The notes under the pieces are model-generated. The model saw nothing but the letters and a program-made list of their open reading frames with translations, had not been told where the DNA came from and ran no database searches. From positions 1 through 47,247 of the forward strand of contig JANQHD010000050.1 of NCBI GenBank assembly GCA_028282805.1: 47,247 bases of DNA, given 5' to 3'. Position 1 is the first letter of the stretch. Every line of letters begins with the position of its first letter. Origin of the DNA: Phycisphaeraceae bacterium (GTDB taxonomy: Bacteria > Planctomycetota > Phycisphaerae > Phycisphaerales > Zrk34). Of the stretch, positions 38,499 through 46,690 are shown piece after piece. Position numbers and translations under genes: made by a program.

Positions 38499-38589
38499 GG
38501 AGAGGTGGCCGAGCGGCTGAAGGCACCGGTTTGCTAAACCGGCGTAGGGGTATACACCCCTACCGCGGGTTCGAATCCCGCCCTCTCCG
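38499..38589 (+). tRNA. tRNA-Ser (anticodon GCT), integration site of the element
   Basis: A 91-base class II tRNA: acceptor GGAGAGG/CCTCTCC, anticodon stem CCGGT/ACCGG with loop TTGCTAA (anticodon GCT, reading AGC/AGU), long variable arm (GTAGGGGTATACACCCCTAC), T-arm GCGGG-TTCGAAT-CCCGC, discriminator G. The tyrosine integrase gene is directly downstream and oriented toward it, the usual sign that the tRNA 3' end is the attachment site. Confidence 0.96.
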
Positions 38590-38604
38590 CTTTTTCACAA
38601 CGAG

Positions 38605-38647
38605 CCCTCACAAAGCCTTGCCATGCAAGATTTTGTGAGGGTTTCTT
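38605..38647 (+). terminator. Hairpin terminator after tRNA-Ser(GCT)
   Basis: CCCTCACAAA (38605-38614) pairs with TTTGTGAGGG (38632-38641), followed by TTTCTT. It ends tRNA transcription in the plus direction and may also stop transcripts leaving the integrase gene. Confidence 0.75.
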
Positions 38648-38681
38648 GATTGCTGACTGCCCGCGCGCCCTCAAAGCGCCC

Positions 38682-39812
38682 TCAACGTTGGTGCTCTGGC
38701 CGGTTGCTTATCGTGGTGTCGTTCGCGAGTGCCAACATGGCCGCCTGGCTGTCGGCATCGGTGAGGTGGTAATACAGGTCGAGGATCTCCGACGAGCTAT
38801 GGCCAAGCCAGACCAAGGCTTTCCGGTAGGCAACCTGGTGGTTGGCACACAGGCTGGCGAAATGATGGCGAAACGAGTGGACCTTGTATTGATTTGGGTT
38901 GGGAAAGCCTAATTCCGCGCACAGTTTTTTCAGCCGGATCAGCAGCCTGCGGTCCTTGATAGCTGGAAAGACCAGATTTGATGATCGCGGCAGCGCTTCA
39001 ATGAGCGGTTTGATCCTGGGGTGAATAGGAATAAACCGGTGGTCCTTGTCCTTGGTCGTACCCATGGACCCACCACGACGGATGTAGAACATCCCCAAGT
39101 CACCTCTGTCGAACAGTACATCTGGCCACTGCAGCTGAATCAGCTCGCCGACCCGAAGACCGGCGTATGCCAGTGTGGCGAACGCGGCGCGTTCAGCATC
39201 ATCTGTCGCTGCAAGAATCTGCTCAACCTGGCCCGTGGTAAAACAGGCCTGTGGTTTGGCGCGAGCTTTGGAGACCTTGACCGTACCGATCGGATAATCC
39301 GACAGCTTGCCTTCCTGGTGTGCCCATTTGAAAACCTGCTTGCAAAGGATCAATACCCCGTAAATTGTTTTGTCGGCGTAATTGTGGGTGGTCAGCCATT
39401 GACGGTACCGATAGAACGCATCACGATCAAAACGATGCGCCATCACCAGCCGCTGCTCGGTACAATAGTCGCTCAGCTTCTTGAGATCAGAGCGGTACTT
39501 GGCTTCGGTCTTGGGTGCTAGCCCACGAACCTGGACCATCAGCATGTACTGGGTGATTAACTCTTCGATCGTAAGCTTGTTTTCCGCAATCCGCGGCCTG
39601 CCCTCTGAAAGCCGGGCGTGGATGGCGAGGGCTCCGCGCTTCGCTTCGGCCAAGTTGGTTGTTCCCAGGCTTTCACATATCTGTTTCCCGGAATCATCAC
39701 GGTATTCCGCAGAATAAGTGCGGCTAGTGCTCTGCTTACCGCCCTTTTTCGACACACGCCGCCCGATGGTGATCTCGGTGCCATCGACCCGGCAACGCCC
39801 CTCCATCTTCAT
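38682..39812 (-). CDS. int: Tyrosine recombinase (integrase)
   Basis: The protein has 376 residues. An N-terminal core-binding domain (about 80-170, TIEELITQYMLMVQVRGLAP) precedes the catalytic domain. The active-site residues are visible: Arg220 (AYAGLRVGEL), a Lys near 253 (GTTKDKDHRF), His312 and Arg315 (HSFRHHF), His338 (WLGHSS) and Tyr347 or Tyr348 (LDLYYHL). The set is complete, so the enzyme should be active. Its ATG (39810-39812) overlaps the excisionase stop as ATGA, so the two are translationally coupled. It points at tRNA-Ser(GCT), whose 3' end is the probable attachment site. Confidence 0.95.
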   Translation of the reverse strand: MKMEGRCRVDGTEITIGRRVSKKGGKQSTSRTYSAEYRDDSGKQICESLGTTNLAEAKRGALAIHARLSEGRPRIAENKLTIEELITQYMLMVQVRGLAPKTEAKYRSDLKKLSDYCTEQRLVMAHRFDRDAFYRYRQWLTTHNYADKTIYGVLILCKQVFKWAHQEGKLSDYPIGTVKVSKARAKPQACFTTGQVEQILAATDDAERAAFATLAYAGLRVGELIQLQWPDVLFDRGDLGMFYIRRGGSMGTTKDKDHRFIPIHPRIKPLIEALPRSSNLVFPAIKDRRLLIRLKKLCAELGFPNPNQYKVHSFRHHFASLCANHQVAYRKALVWLGHSSSEILDLYYHLTDADSQAAMLALANDTTISNRPEHQR

Positions 39813-40024
39813 CGCATGAAGTCCTGAACGAGCCGGTCACGCCAGAAACGGAGCGGCTTGCCCCGCTTGACCGCGGAACTGTATCGCCCCTCCGAGACGT
39901 GACGATAGAGCGTGGATCGCTTGATGCGCAATATACGAGCGGCTTCATCCGGAACCAAGATGGGCGGGTAACCGCTACTATCAAGCGACGCCGATATTTC
40001 TTGTTGAGTCAGTTTACGATTCAT
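39809..40024 (-). CDS. Excisionase-type winged helix protein
   Basis: The protein has 71 residues. It carries the MerR-like/excisionase helix-turn-helix VPDEAARILRIKRSTLYRHVSEGRY followed by RGKPLRFWRDRLVQDFM, the common form of DNA-binding proteins that bend attachment sites and direct excision. Its stop overlaps the integrase start by four bases. Regulation of the pair is probably from the AT-rich region just upstream. Confidence 0.9.
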   Translation of the reverse strand: MNRKLTQQEISASLDSSGYPPILVPDEAARILRIKRSTLYRHVSEGRYSSAVKRGKPLRFWRDRLVQDFMR

Positions 40025-40126
40025 CTGTATTCCGTTTCTGACATGTCATCGTTTCGTGTTTCAATATCTAAATTGATCTATCCATACACTGACTTATGTG
40101 TATCCCCAACAAGCAATTTTGCATGG

Positions 40127-40417
40127 CTACCGCTGGTTCTGTTTCTCAGCGGCCTTGGCGGCGGCTTTGCTGTTTCGCGAACGCTCTTGGTCGCTCAGCT
40201 CGCTTACGCGGGCGATAGCCATGTCGACCAACGAACCCAAGGCGGGCAGGTCCCGTTGCCCGAAGGTCGTGGTGTCGTGGTAGTTGCCGTCCTTGTCGCG
40301 GTAGGTCCGCACGATGGAGGTATTGAACATCACGCCGTTCTGTGTCTCGTTGCGCCAGATCGTCGCCTTCAGGCCGTTGAGCCGCAGCGTGTCGGCGGGT
40401 GGTTGTTTGGTGGTCAT
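40127..40417 (-). CDS. Small island protein of unknown function
   Basis: The protein has 96 residues from ATG 40415-40417, which has AAAGGAGAG upstream; a longer frame to 40459 is not supported. It shows TLRLNGLKATIWRNETQNGVMFNTSIVRTYRDKDGNYHDTTTFGQ split by a turn, then a helical, basic end (SKAAAKAAEKQNQR). The strand-rich half with WRNE and the T-F-x-R-x-Y repeats look like small proteins often found beside integrases in other genomic islands; I have no family name. A nucleic-acid-binding role is only a guess from its basic end. Confidence 0.7.
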   Translation of the reverse strand: MTTKQPPADTLRLNGLKATIWRNETQNGVMFNTSIVRTYRDKDGNYHDTTTFGQRDLPALGSLVDMAIARVSELSDQERSRNSKAAAKAAEKQNQR

Positions 40418-40530
40418 AGTGACTCTCCTTTCTGTGGTTATCGTGACTGCACATACCACGGTTCTGCCTTGCGGCGCTACACTTGTCTCCGGCTACACCA
40501 TTGGAGAGGGACTCTCACACCGGTGGCTTG

Positions 40531-40607
40531 GGCTGCTGCTGGATCGGATCGCCGTCGGGTCTCACCCCCGGGAACGGCCCGACGGCGACGCCGAGGAAGC
40601 AGCAGCC
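40531..40607. other. Large imperfect stem-loop in the element (oriT- or RNA-like)
   Basis: GGCTGCTGCT (40531-40540) pairs with AGCAGCAGCC (40598-40607) and, inside, GCCGTCGGG (40551-40559) pairs with CCCGACGGC (40578-40586). The two stems are nested around an 18-base loop. It lies in a 314-base gap (40418-40731) that holds no convincing gene. Read-through frames on the plus strand lack a ribosome site. Confidence 0.5.
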
Positions 40608-40679
40608 TCCTACCTCAAACTGCTGCTGGACGGTTAAGCCCGAGGGTCTTAAACAGACACACCGCAGCCCATCCATGAG

Positions 40680-40706
40680 AAAACCCGCAGCCATAAGCTG
40701 CGGGTT
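40680..40706 (-). terminator. Terminator of the 44-residue ORF (minus strand)
   Basis: ACCCGCAGC and GCTGCGGGT (40683-40691 and 40697-40705) form a 9-bp stem with a 5-base loop. On the minus strand it is followed by TTTTCTC. It lies 26 bases after the stop of the small gene at 40732. Confidence 0.75.
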
Positions 40707-40731
40707 CTTGGGGGTACGACGGGAAGCGGAA

Positions 40732-40866
40732 CTACTTGTTCGGCTTCCAAACCCACCGGCCGTTCTCCCAGACCTTCACCTGCGTGCCGAGGATGTTGGT
40801 CACGGGGAACGGGCCGCGGTAGGCCTTGTTGTCGTACAGACCCCTGTGGTAGTCCTTGCCGCTCAT
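40732..40866 (-). CDS. 44-residue small protein of the element
   Basis: The ORF runs from ATG 40864-40866 to TAG 40732-40734. It reads MSGKDYHRGLYDNKAYRGPF... and ends VWENGRWVWKPNK, with four aromatic residues in the last half and a Gly-rich turn. A GGAG site lies 7 bases upstream, and a terminator lies directly downstream, which together make a real gene likely despite its size. Function unknown; it lies in the same-strand series with the membrane protein and ATPase. Confidence 0.6.
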   Translation of the reverse strand: MSGKDYHRGLYDNKAYRGPFPVTNILGTQVKVWENGRWVWKPNK

Positions 40867-40935
40867 GGCGTTGCTCCGACTACGGGTTGAAGGAAGCGAG
40901 CGTGACCGCCACGCTCTACTGTTCTGTGTCCGATC

Positions 40936-41754
40936 TCAGGCCGCGTTTGCAGGAATAGATAAGTTTTCCTGCGGCTTATCCTGCTCCACACTTGCGCAGA
41001 TCAACTCGCGTTCCTGATCGGTCCACGCACCAGCCCCTTCAACGATGAAACCCTCGGTCTGATCGGGCTCGTGGTTACCCTGGAGGGCCACCGTGAAGTG
41101 CTCGGCCATGATCTGCTGGTCGATCTGGTCCAGGAGCAGGTGACGGTAGCGGGTGTAGCGGGCGTACTGGTGGATCATCAGGCAGATGCCGCTGAGCATC
41201 ATGTAGAAGCCGAACCCGTCGTAGCTGACCCTAGTGCCCCTGCCCCACACCGAATCGTAGTCCTGGCGGTCGTAAGTGAGCCAGGAAAGAAGCATCCCAA
41301 GCCCGAACAGGATGGCCGGCTCGATGAACATCTCGATGTGGGTGGTCTTGAACCGCGATGTGAACCGCTCGATCCACGGCGTGCCCGCGTTGTAGCTGTG
41401 CCAGCGGATGTTGTGCTTGTTGCGCCACTGCACCCGCCACCGGTGGACCGCCCACGCGATCAGGACGGCGTAAGACAGCAGCCCGCCGATCACCGACTCG
41501 TTGGCCATGGCCACGGTGCTGATAATCACGTGGGCCCCCAACGCCAGCCAACCGCTCAGGAAACGCTCGCCGAACTCGTAGTGCATCAGCAGCAACCACG
41601 GGTAGGCGAGCAGGTCGATGACCTGACTGAAGATCTGCTTGACGACCCGGATGGCGACGAGCGTCTCCTGCCCACGCTGGTAGCCGGTCTTGATGCTGTT
41701 GTAGAACGAGGCTTGCTGTTCAGCCGACATGGTACTCTTCTGATCCGACGACAT
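40936..41754 (-). CDS. Four- to five-helix membrane protein next to the coupling-like ATPase
   Basis: The protein has 272 residues. It has a soluble N-terminus (residues 1-45, with QQASFYNSIKTGYQRGQETL), then hydrophobic segments at about 46-62 (VIDLLAYPWLLLM), 68-85 (LSGWLALGAHVIISTVAMA), 88-105 (IGGLLSYAVLIAWAV), 145-165 (EPAILFGLGMLLSWL) and 185-200 (FYMMLSGICLMI). The end is acidic (ERELICASVEQDKPQE). ATG 41752-41754 has GGAG 7 bases upstream and lies 15 bases after the ATPase stop. It may anchor the ATPase, as TraM or VirB10-like partners do, but no sequence similarity is claimed. Confidence 0.7.
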   Translation of the reverse strand: MSSDQKSTMSAEQQASFYNSIKTGYQRGQETLVAIRVVKQIFSQVIDLLAYPWLLLMHYEFGERFLSGWLALGAHVIISTVAMANESVIGGLLSYAVLIAWAVHRWRVQWRNKHNIRWHSYNAGTPWIERFTSRFKTTHIEMFIEPAILFGLGMLLSWLTYDRQDYDSVWGRGTRVSYDGFGFYMMLSGICLMIHQYARYTRYRHLLLDQIDQQIMAEHFTVALQGNHEPDQTEGFIVEGAGAWTDQERELICASVEQDKPQENLSIPANAA

Positions 41755-41769
41755 GATTGATCTCCTGGG

Positions 41770-43221
41770 CTAGCTCTGGCGGAAGGTGACGGGAAGGTAG
41801 TTTCTGCCCGTGGCGGTCCACACACGGCCCGCCTGAAAGACCAGTGCATCGACAAGGAAAGAATTTGCAGGACCGCCCCGACGCAGCCGCGTGAAGTGTG
41901 AGGCGAGCACGTTGGATTCCAGCGACGGGTTGACCCCGCTGCTGACAGTGGGGTCGTTGCGGTTGGCCCCCGCCTTCGGGTCCGGGTTCCTGGGTTGCTG
42001 CGAGACGTTGGAGTTGGTCCGGTACGTCCAATCGCGGGCGATCACCCGCTCGGCCCAGTCGTTGGTCTCCGCGTCGCCGTTGCAGTGGAACACCTTCGTG
42101 GCGAGGTTCGCCAGGAACGCGTCGGCGATCGCCTTGCCGTTGCCCGACGAGCCCAGCTTGGCGTAGTAGGCTGAGATCGCCTGCGTGAGGTAGACCGTAG
42201 CGGTGCGTGACGACCTCGCCGTCGCTTGGAACGCCGAGTCGGTGCTGACCAGAAAGTCCTGGGCCTCGTCCACCCAAAGGAACTGAGGGCGTGGGCTGCG
42301 GTTGATGTCGCGGCGTTCGGTGGCCTGCTGCCAGAGGTACTTAATCAGCACCTGCGTGAACTTGCCGACCTGCCCGAACTCCTTCAAAGGGAGGTCCAGT
42401 AGCAGGACCTTGCCCGACTGGGTCACCTCGGGCGTGATGTTCAAGCCGGTGCCGAACAGGTCGTACAGCACGCCGCGGTTGAACATGTCGGCCATCACCA
42501 AAAAAGTCTGGACCACGTTGCTCTGGGTCCGAGGGTCTTCGCTGGGGAACTGGCTCAACCAGTAGTACTCGACCACGGCGTAGTCCCGCTGGCCGCTGCG
42601 GCTGGCCTTCTCCAGCAACCGTACACAGAGAGAGGACCGCTGCCAGCCGGGGTCGTCGAGCAACTCGGGGCTCGTGGGCGCCGATGCGACCACTTCGTTG
42701 ATCGCCCGCATGGACAGTGGCTCGCCAGCCATCATCAACAGGTCGAGCGTGTTCCGAAGCAGCCGCTTGACCGCCCGGTCGAAGAACTTCTCCGCGGCCC
42801 TGGCGTCGCCCTGCTCGCTGGCTTCCAGCAACACCATGAAGAGGTTGACCAGGTTCTCGGTGAGCCCTGCCCCGCGGCCGGGCCGGGAGCGTTCGTACTC
42901 CAGGAAGTTGAACCGGTGGGACGAATCGGGCGAGAAGACGATCAGGTCGTCCTGCCGCCCGGCCTGCTGGAGGTACTTCATCCAGTCGGCCTTGTCGGAG
43001 ACCTTGTTCGTCAGCACAAGGCCCCCGAACCCGGCCGACAGGTACGCCTTAGCCAACGCCGCACCCGACCCGGACGTCTTGCCGCTGCCCGTGCTGCCGA
43101 AGACCTGAACGCCCTCAAAGGCATCATTCAGCCGGAAGCCATCGGCATCTTTAGGCGACAGACGCAGCAAAGTCGGGTTGGTGTCGGGCTGGCGCTTCGA
43201 TCGCTTACGCTTGAACCACAT
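41770..43221 (-). CDS. VirD4/TraD-like type IV coupling ATPase
   Basis: The protein has 483 residues. Walker A is GSTGSGKT (42-49, in FEGVQVFGSTGSGKTSGSG), Walker B FLWVDEAQDFL near 290, and a TQ-x-ISAYYA motif after it, as in conjugative coupling proteins and TraG/TraD ATPases. It has no N-terminal membrane helices, so it would need a membrane partner; the next gene down encodes one. The start ATG 43219-43221 overlaps the stop of the sigma-like gene as TGATG. A GTG 12 bases earlier is the alternative. In conjugation such ATPases bring the DNA-relaxase complex to the secretion channel; no relaxase is seen in the window, so the cargo is unknown. Confidence 0.82.
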   Translation of the reverse strand: MWFKRKRSKRQPDTNPTLLRLSPKDADGFRLNDAFEGVQVFGSTGSGKTSGSGAALAKAYLSAGFGGLVLTNKVSDKADWMKYLQQAGRQDDLIVFSPDSSHRFNFLEYERSRPGRGAGLTENLVNLFMVLLEASEQGDARAAEKFFDRAVKRLLRNTLDLLMMAGEPLSMRAINEVVASAPTSPELLDDPGWQRSSLCVRLLEKASRSGQRDYAVVEYYWLSQFPSEDPRTQSNVVQTFLVMADMFNRGVLYDLFGTGLNITPEVTQSGKVLLLDLPLKEFGQVGKFTQVLIKYLWQQATERRDINRSPRPQFLWVDEAQDFLVSTDSAFQATARSSRTATVYLTQAISAYYAKLGSSGNGKAIADAFLANLATKVFHCNGDAETNDWAERVIARDWTYRTNSNVSQQPRNPDPKAGANRNDPTVSSGVNPSLESNVLASHFTRLRRGGPANSFLVDALVFQAGRVWTATGRNYLPVTFRQS

Positions 43222-43745
43222 CAATCGGCCCACCCTTCCATCGGCTCCCGCATGGCCTTGTAGGCGCGACGCAGGCAGGTGGTCACGGCGTTCTCGTCCG
43301 GCAGGCCGAGCACCTCGGCGATGTGGCGGTAGGGCATGTGATGGAAGTAGCGCAGGATCACGGCGTAGCGGTCGGCCCCGTGAAGCTGCATCAACGCCTC
43401 ACGCAGGGCGGCGGCGAGCTCGCTCTGCTCTGCGGCCTGATACGGATCAATAACCTCGAGACGCTTCGGGACAAGAAGTCCCTTGTCGTTTTCGATCCAC
43501 TTACGGTCGCGGTTCTGGCCGCCGATGATCCGAGCACCCTTGCACCGGACGATGCGGTGCGACAAACCCTTCAGGCTCGTACGCACCTTGTTATTGCGGA
43601 TGGTTTCGATCAGATCGACGTTGGCTTCCTGAACGGCGTCACTGATGTCGTGAAGACTCAGGTACTTGCCGAGCCCGCCGCCCCGTTGGAGCAGCTCAGT
43701 CTGGAGTTCGGTCAGTTCGTGTTCTGAGGGGGGTTGGGCCTGCAT
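43221..43745 (-). CDS. Sigma-70-like (ECF-type) protein of the element
   Basis: The protein has 174 residues. Region 2-like helices lie in LHDISDAVQEANVDLIETIRNNKVRTSLKGLSHRIVRCK, and a C-terminal helix-turn-helix like sigma region 4 in ALMQLHGADRYAVILRYFHHMPYRHIAEVLGLPDENAVTTCLRRAYKAMRE. This is the shape of small sigma factors, or of an HTH protein that shares their fold. ATG 43743-43745 has a strong AAGGAGG 6 bases upstream. It is the first gene of the minus-strand cluster (sigma, ATPase, membrane protein). Finding a sigma factor translationally coupled to a coupling ATPase is unusual. Confidence 0.8.
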   Translation of the reverse strand: MQAQPPSEHELTELQTELLQRGGGLGKYLSLHDISDAVQEANVDLIETIRNNKVRTSLKGLSHRIVRCKGARIIGGQNRDRKWIENDKGLLVPKRLEVIDPYQAAEQSELAAALREALMQLHGADRYAVILRYFHHMPYRHIAEVLGLPDENAVTTCLRRAYKAMREPMEGWAD

Positions 43746-43825
43746 TGGGCACCTCCTTAGGTCTGGGGTTTTTCGTTACCGCAGACACAGTGAAGGTTTT
43801 GCTAACCCTTTGGAGAGGTGTTTGT

Positions 43826-43865
43826 TACAATCAACTCCAAGGAAGTGCCAAACAATTCCAAGGAA
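43826..43865 (+). promoter_or_regulatory. Twin TTCCnnGGAA-type sites and a -10 between divergent genes
   Basis: CTCCAAGGAA (43835-43844) and TTCCAAGGAA (43856-43865) are 21 bases apart, that is two helical turns, in the 139-base gap between the sigma-like and HTH genes. TACAAT at 43826-43831 is a possible -10 for the plus-strand gene. The nearby HTH protein is the obvious candidate to bind the sites. Confidence 0.5.
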
Positions 43866-43884
43866 CTATTTCGGGGGTGTCCCC

Positions 43885-45024
43885 ATGGGAAAAAAGAAGC
43901 CCGGCAGGCCCAACATCCGCATCCCCATTGATGCGGACAAGGTCAAGATCAGGTTCAACGCCAGCGGTATGGTTGCTAGGTCAATCGTCACGCAAGCCGC
44001 ACGTTTCGATATTGATATTTCGGAAAGTTCAATTCGCGAAGCCATTCGCGCTCGGAAGGCTTCCCCCAACGTGTTGCGCGCAATATCGATCGTTCTAGAA
44101 GTCTCACCATATGAGTTTGTGAAGGACACAAAGAAGCACGCTGACGTGCTGCAAGCGATCCACGAGGAATTAGGAGACACAGAACGCCAGCGGGTTTTCA
44201 GCGGCAGCCGGACACGCCGCGCGAAAGACCCATCGCAGCGTGTCCAAGACAAGAAAAACCTCATCGTCGACCCGAAGGTGTCCAACGCCCTGATCAAGAT
44301 GGTTGGTGTTCCTAGTCTCTACGAGGCCGTCTGTGCATCAGGGATGTACACACCTCTCAATGACGCACATAAAGACACACCGTATGTGCCTGGCATGGCC
44401 TACAACCACTTCCTCATGCTCGGTGTGGTCGTGAGGCTATCCTGGCCAAAACAAGAGCAGCACCTAGCTATCGCGTATCACCGGCAGCGAGGGCGACTGA
44501 ATTACACCTACAAACACACCAAGGGCTTTTCGATCCTTTGGGCGACAGGCTTCGAATATCCGGTGGGTGTTACCCGTGATCCGGACATGCAGCACTGGAT
44601 TGACTTAGCCACTGAGAATCCAAGAGACGCTGAAGACCTGTTCATCGGTAACGCCAACCCGACCTTACTTCGTCTGTTTACTCACAAGCTTAAACTCATC
44701 AAGACCAACTGCTCGATCAAACCTTTGGGTGTAGTGACCAACGACCAGCAACCGAGCAAGCCACGGGTCTACACCCAATACGTGTTCCAAATCGATGTCG
44801 AGTTGGAGTCGGAACCCCCAGATATGGCTGCTTTCCTGAAGACCATCGTGCAGGAACCCGACCAACCCGAAACCATCGCGTGTGAACCTCAAGCGTCGGA
44901 CCAGTTCATCAACGATAATGGCCAGCCTCTCCGGATGGATATCGCAGCTTGGCGGCTGATCCTTGGCAGTAAGGTGAGCGACAAAGACGCCGCAGCTTAC
45001 TCAGCGGGCTTCGAGATTAAGTAA
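43885..45024 (+). CDS. HTH-containing protein of unknown function
   Basis: The protein has 379 residues from ATG 43885, which has GGGGGTG upstream; the longer frame lacks support. Residues about 25-75 form a Cro/C1-like helix-turn-helix (TQAARFDIDISESSIREAIR, then ASPNVLRAISIVLEVSPYEFV). The large remainder is unlike known repressors: a strand-rich domain with YEAVCASGMYTPLNDAHKD, YNHFLMLGVVVRLSWPK, RQRGRLNYTYKHTKGFSILWATGFE. A C-terminal acidic part follows. It could be the element's master regulator or a ligand-responsive repressor. It is divergent from the sigma-like gene. Confidence 0.65.
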   Translation: MGKKKPGRPNIRIPIDADKVKIRFNASGMVARSIVTQAARFDIDISESSIREAIRARKASPNVLRAISIVLEVSPYEFVKDTKKHADVLQAIHEELGDTERQRVFSGSRTRRAKDPSQRVQDKKNLIVDPKVSNALIKMVGVPSLYEAVCASGMYTPLNDAHKDTPYVPGMAYNHFLMLGVVVRLSWPKQEQHLAIAYHRQRGRLNYTYKHTKGFSILWATGFEYPVGVTRDPDMQHWIDLATENPRDAEDLFIGNANPTLLRLFTHKLKLIKTNCSIKPLGVVTNDQQPSKPRVYTQYVFQIDVELESEPPDMAAFLKTIVQEPDQPETIACEPQASDQFINDNGQPLRMDIAAWRLILGSKVSDKDAAAYSAGFEIK

Positions 45025-45189
45025 CACGATATATTCTATGCCGTGTTCAATGTGTTTGCCCTGTAGAATAGAGGAAGCCGTTACCACAATCTGGTGAATA
45101 AGAAGCGTAACCCGAGATTAACAGTCGGTTGGAATCTTTAGTTGTCCTAGGCAATCAGTGGTAGCTGCATTCAATGTACTGGGGAACCC

Positions 45190-46428
45190 ATGGTCGAAGA
45201 CGCCCTTAAAACGTGCCGCAACCTGCACCGATTGATTATTGCTGTCAACGTGGCGGCTATCGTATTCGCGTTGTCGATATCCCGCCCGGAAGATGATTCG
45301 CTGGTAGTGGAACAGATCGAGTCGTTCGAGCAGGTCGACTTTGCCAAATACCCTGACTGGGCAGACGATCTTGCGCAACGTCAATACGCTAAACGCCATC
45401 AGAAGATGATTGCTGCGTTCGCTGAAGAACTCGGCAAGATCGACAGCCTAGTCTTTAACATCCACCATATCGCAGATGTGGCCGGCACCAGTCCTCACGT
45501 GAGTAGGTTATTGGTTGAAGACACCATGCTGGTGTCTGGGGATGCTGCGAAGATTGATGCGATAGAACAATTGCTTTCGCCGCTATACCATGTCGGCCGC
45601 GATGTGCAGATCTGGGTACCGGACTTGTCACGAGAACTGATCCAAGATATCAGCAACTTTATCAACGAGAACGGAACAACAGGTTCGCGCATCGACAACG
45701 TGCGGATTGAAATGCAAACTGCGCCCATTCTTTCGTCACCGCACAACTTCGTCCCCACCGAAGAGGCTTTTGCACAAATTTATTTCGAGATCGTCCCGCC
45801 CCAAGGCGGTGGCCCTGTATTCACTCGCGATCTAAAATGCACAATCGAAGAGGTGCCGAACACGTCTTTGCTGCAATGGCTCCAGTTCAATGGGCAATCC
45901 AGCAAAGCACTAAAGATCGATGCCGGCAAGATTCAAGTGTTTCCAGAACTCCGGCCTTTTTCGAAGGGATTTTCGCAAAAAACGATCGGCGAGGCGCGGA
46001 ACACCGCATTGGATAACATCCGTTCGATGAGTCCGGAATCTCAGAGCATCACGCTCTTAGGCACAAAGGTACCAGGGCAGTTGGCTACGATCGCTGCGCC
46101 TGTTGTATCGACTTTACTTTTGTTCTATCTGGCAGCGCACTTGCCGCACATGCGACGGTTAATGGACAGGCACTCAGATGAGATCGCCGAGTTTGCTTGG
46201 CTGGCGCTGCAGCCGGGACGAAGCTGGCTAATTGATGTTACAGGGACGCTTGTCGTATTACCAATGATCGCGTTTATTATCATGAATATTCGACTGTCGG
46301 CGTTCGAGACGTCCCGTGTTGCGATCTTCTTGGTCTCAACCATATCGACAGCGCTGGGCGTGGTTGCCGCATTGTTAATCGTGCAGTACTTAAAGACGAT
46401 TCGTGCCAGGTTCAGCAAAACCAACTAG
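45190..46428 (+). CDS. Membrane protein of unknown function in the element
   Basis: The protein has 412 residues: one membrane helix near the N-terminus (about 13-32, LIIAVNVAAIVFALSIS), a large external or periplasmic domain of about 260 residues with FNIHHIADVAGTSPHVSRLL and YFEIVPPQGGG, then three helices (about 305-325, 350-375 and 382-403: APVVSTLLLFYLAAHL, LVVLPMIAFIIMNI, FLVSTISTALGVVAALLIV). No family is recognised. GGGG lies just before ATG 45190. Base composition is among the lowest in GC in the window. Confidence 0.65.
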   Translation: MVEDALKTCRNLHRLIIAVNVAAIVFALSISRPEDDSLVVEQIESFEQVDFAKYPDWADDLAQRQYAKRHQKMIAAFAEELGKIDSLVFNIHHIADVAGTSPHVSRLLVEDTMLVSGDAAKIDAIEQLLSPLYHVGRDVQIWVPDLSRELIQDISNFINENGTTGSRIDNVRIEMQTAPILSSPHNFVPTEEAFAQIYFEIVPPQGGGPVFTRDLKCTIEEVPNTSLLQWLQFNGQSSKALKIDAGKIQVFPELRPFSKGFSQKTIGEARNTALDNIRSMSPESQSITLLGTKVPGQLATIAAPVVSTLLLFYLAAHLPHMRRLMDRHSDEIAEFAWLALQPGRSWLIDVTGTLVVLPMIAFIIMNIRLSAFETSRVAIFLVSTISTALGVVAALLIVQYLKTIRARFSKTN

Positions 46429-46690
46429 TTCATAAACAAGCATCGTGCTCTCATCTGTTTTCTAAGCTAAATGCGAAAATCGCTTGCCTCTTACCTACGT
46501 CTTGGTCTAGTCTCAACTTTGCTACCACCGTTATGAACGCATCCCCCTTGTCGGGGTTTTGGGTGAATACAAGACCCTTCGGGGGAATAACTCAGACTTC
46601 CTTTGCGTTTGTAATGGTTGGTAGCAGCCCCGGCACCCGGGCATGCCGTCCTGTGCCGACGTTTGTTCAACCACGGGGGAGACCGACCAC

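Noticed and set aside
38282-38638. Plus-strand ORF of 118 codons
   Set aside because: Runs through the complete tRNA-Ser(GCT) gene and has no ribosome site.
40314-40637. Plus-strand ORF of 107 codons in the element
   Set aside because: Begins antisense to the 96-residue gene, lacks a ribosome site, and its second half is explained by the nested stem-loop.
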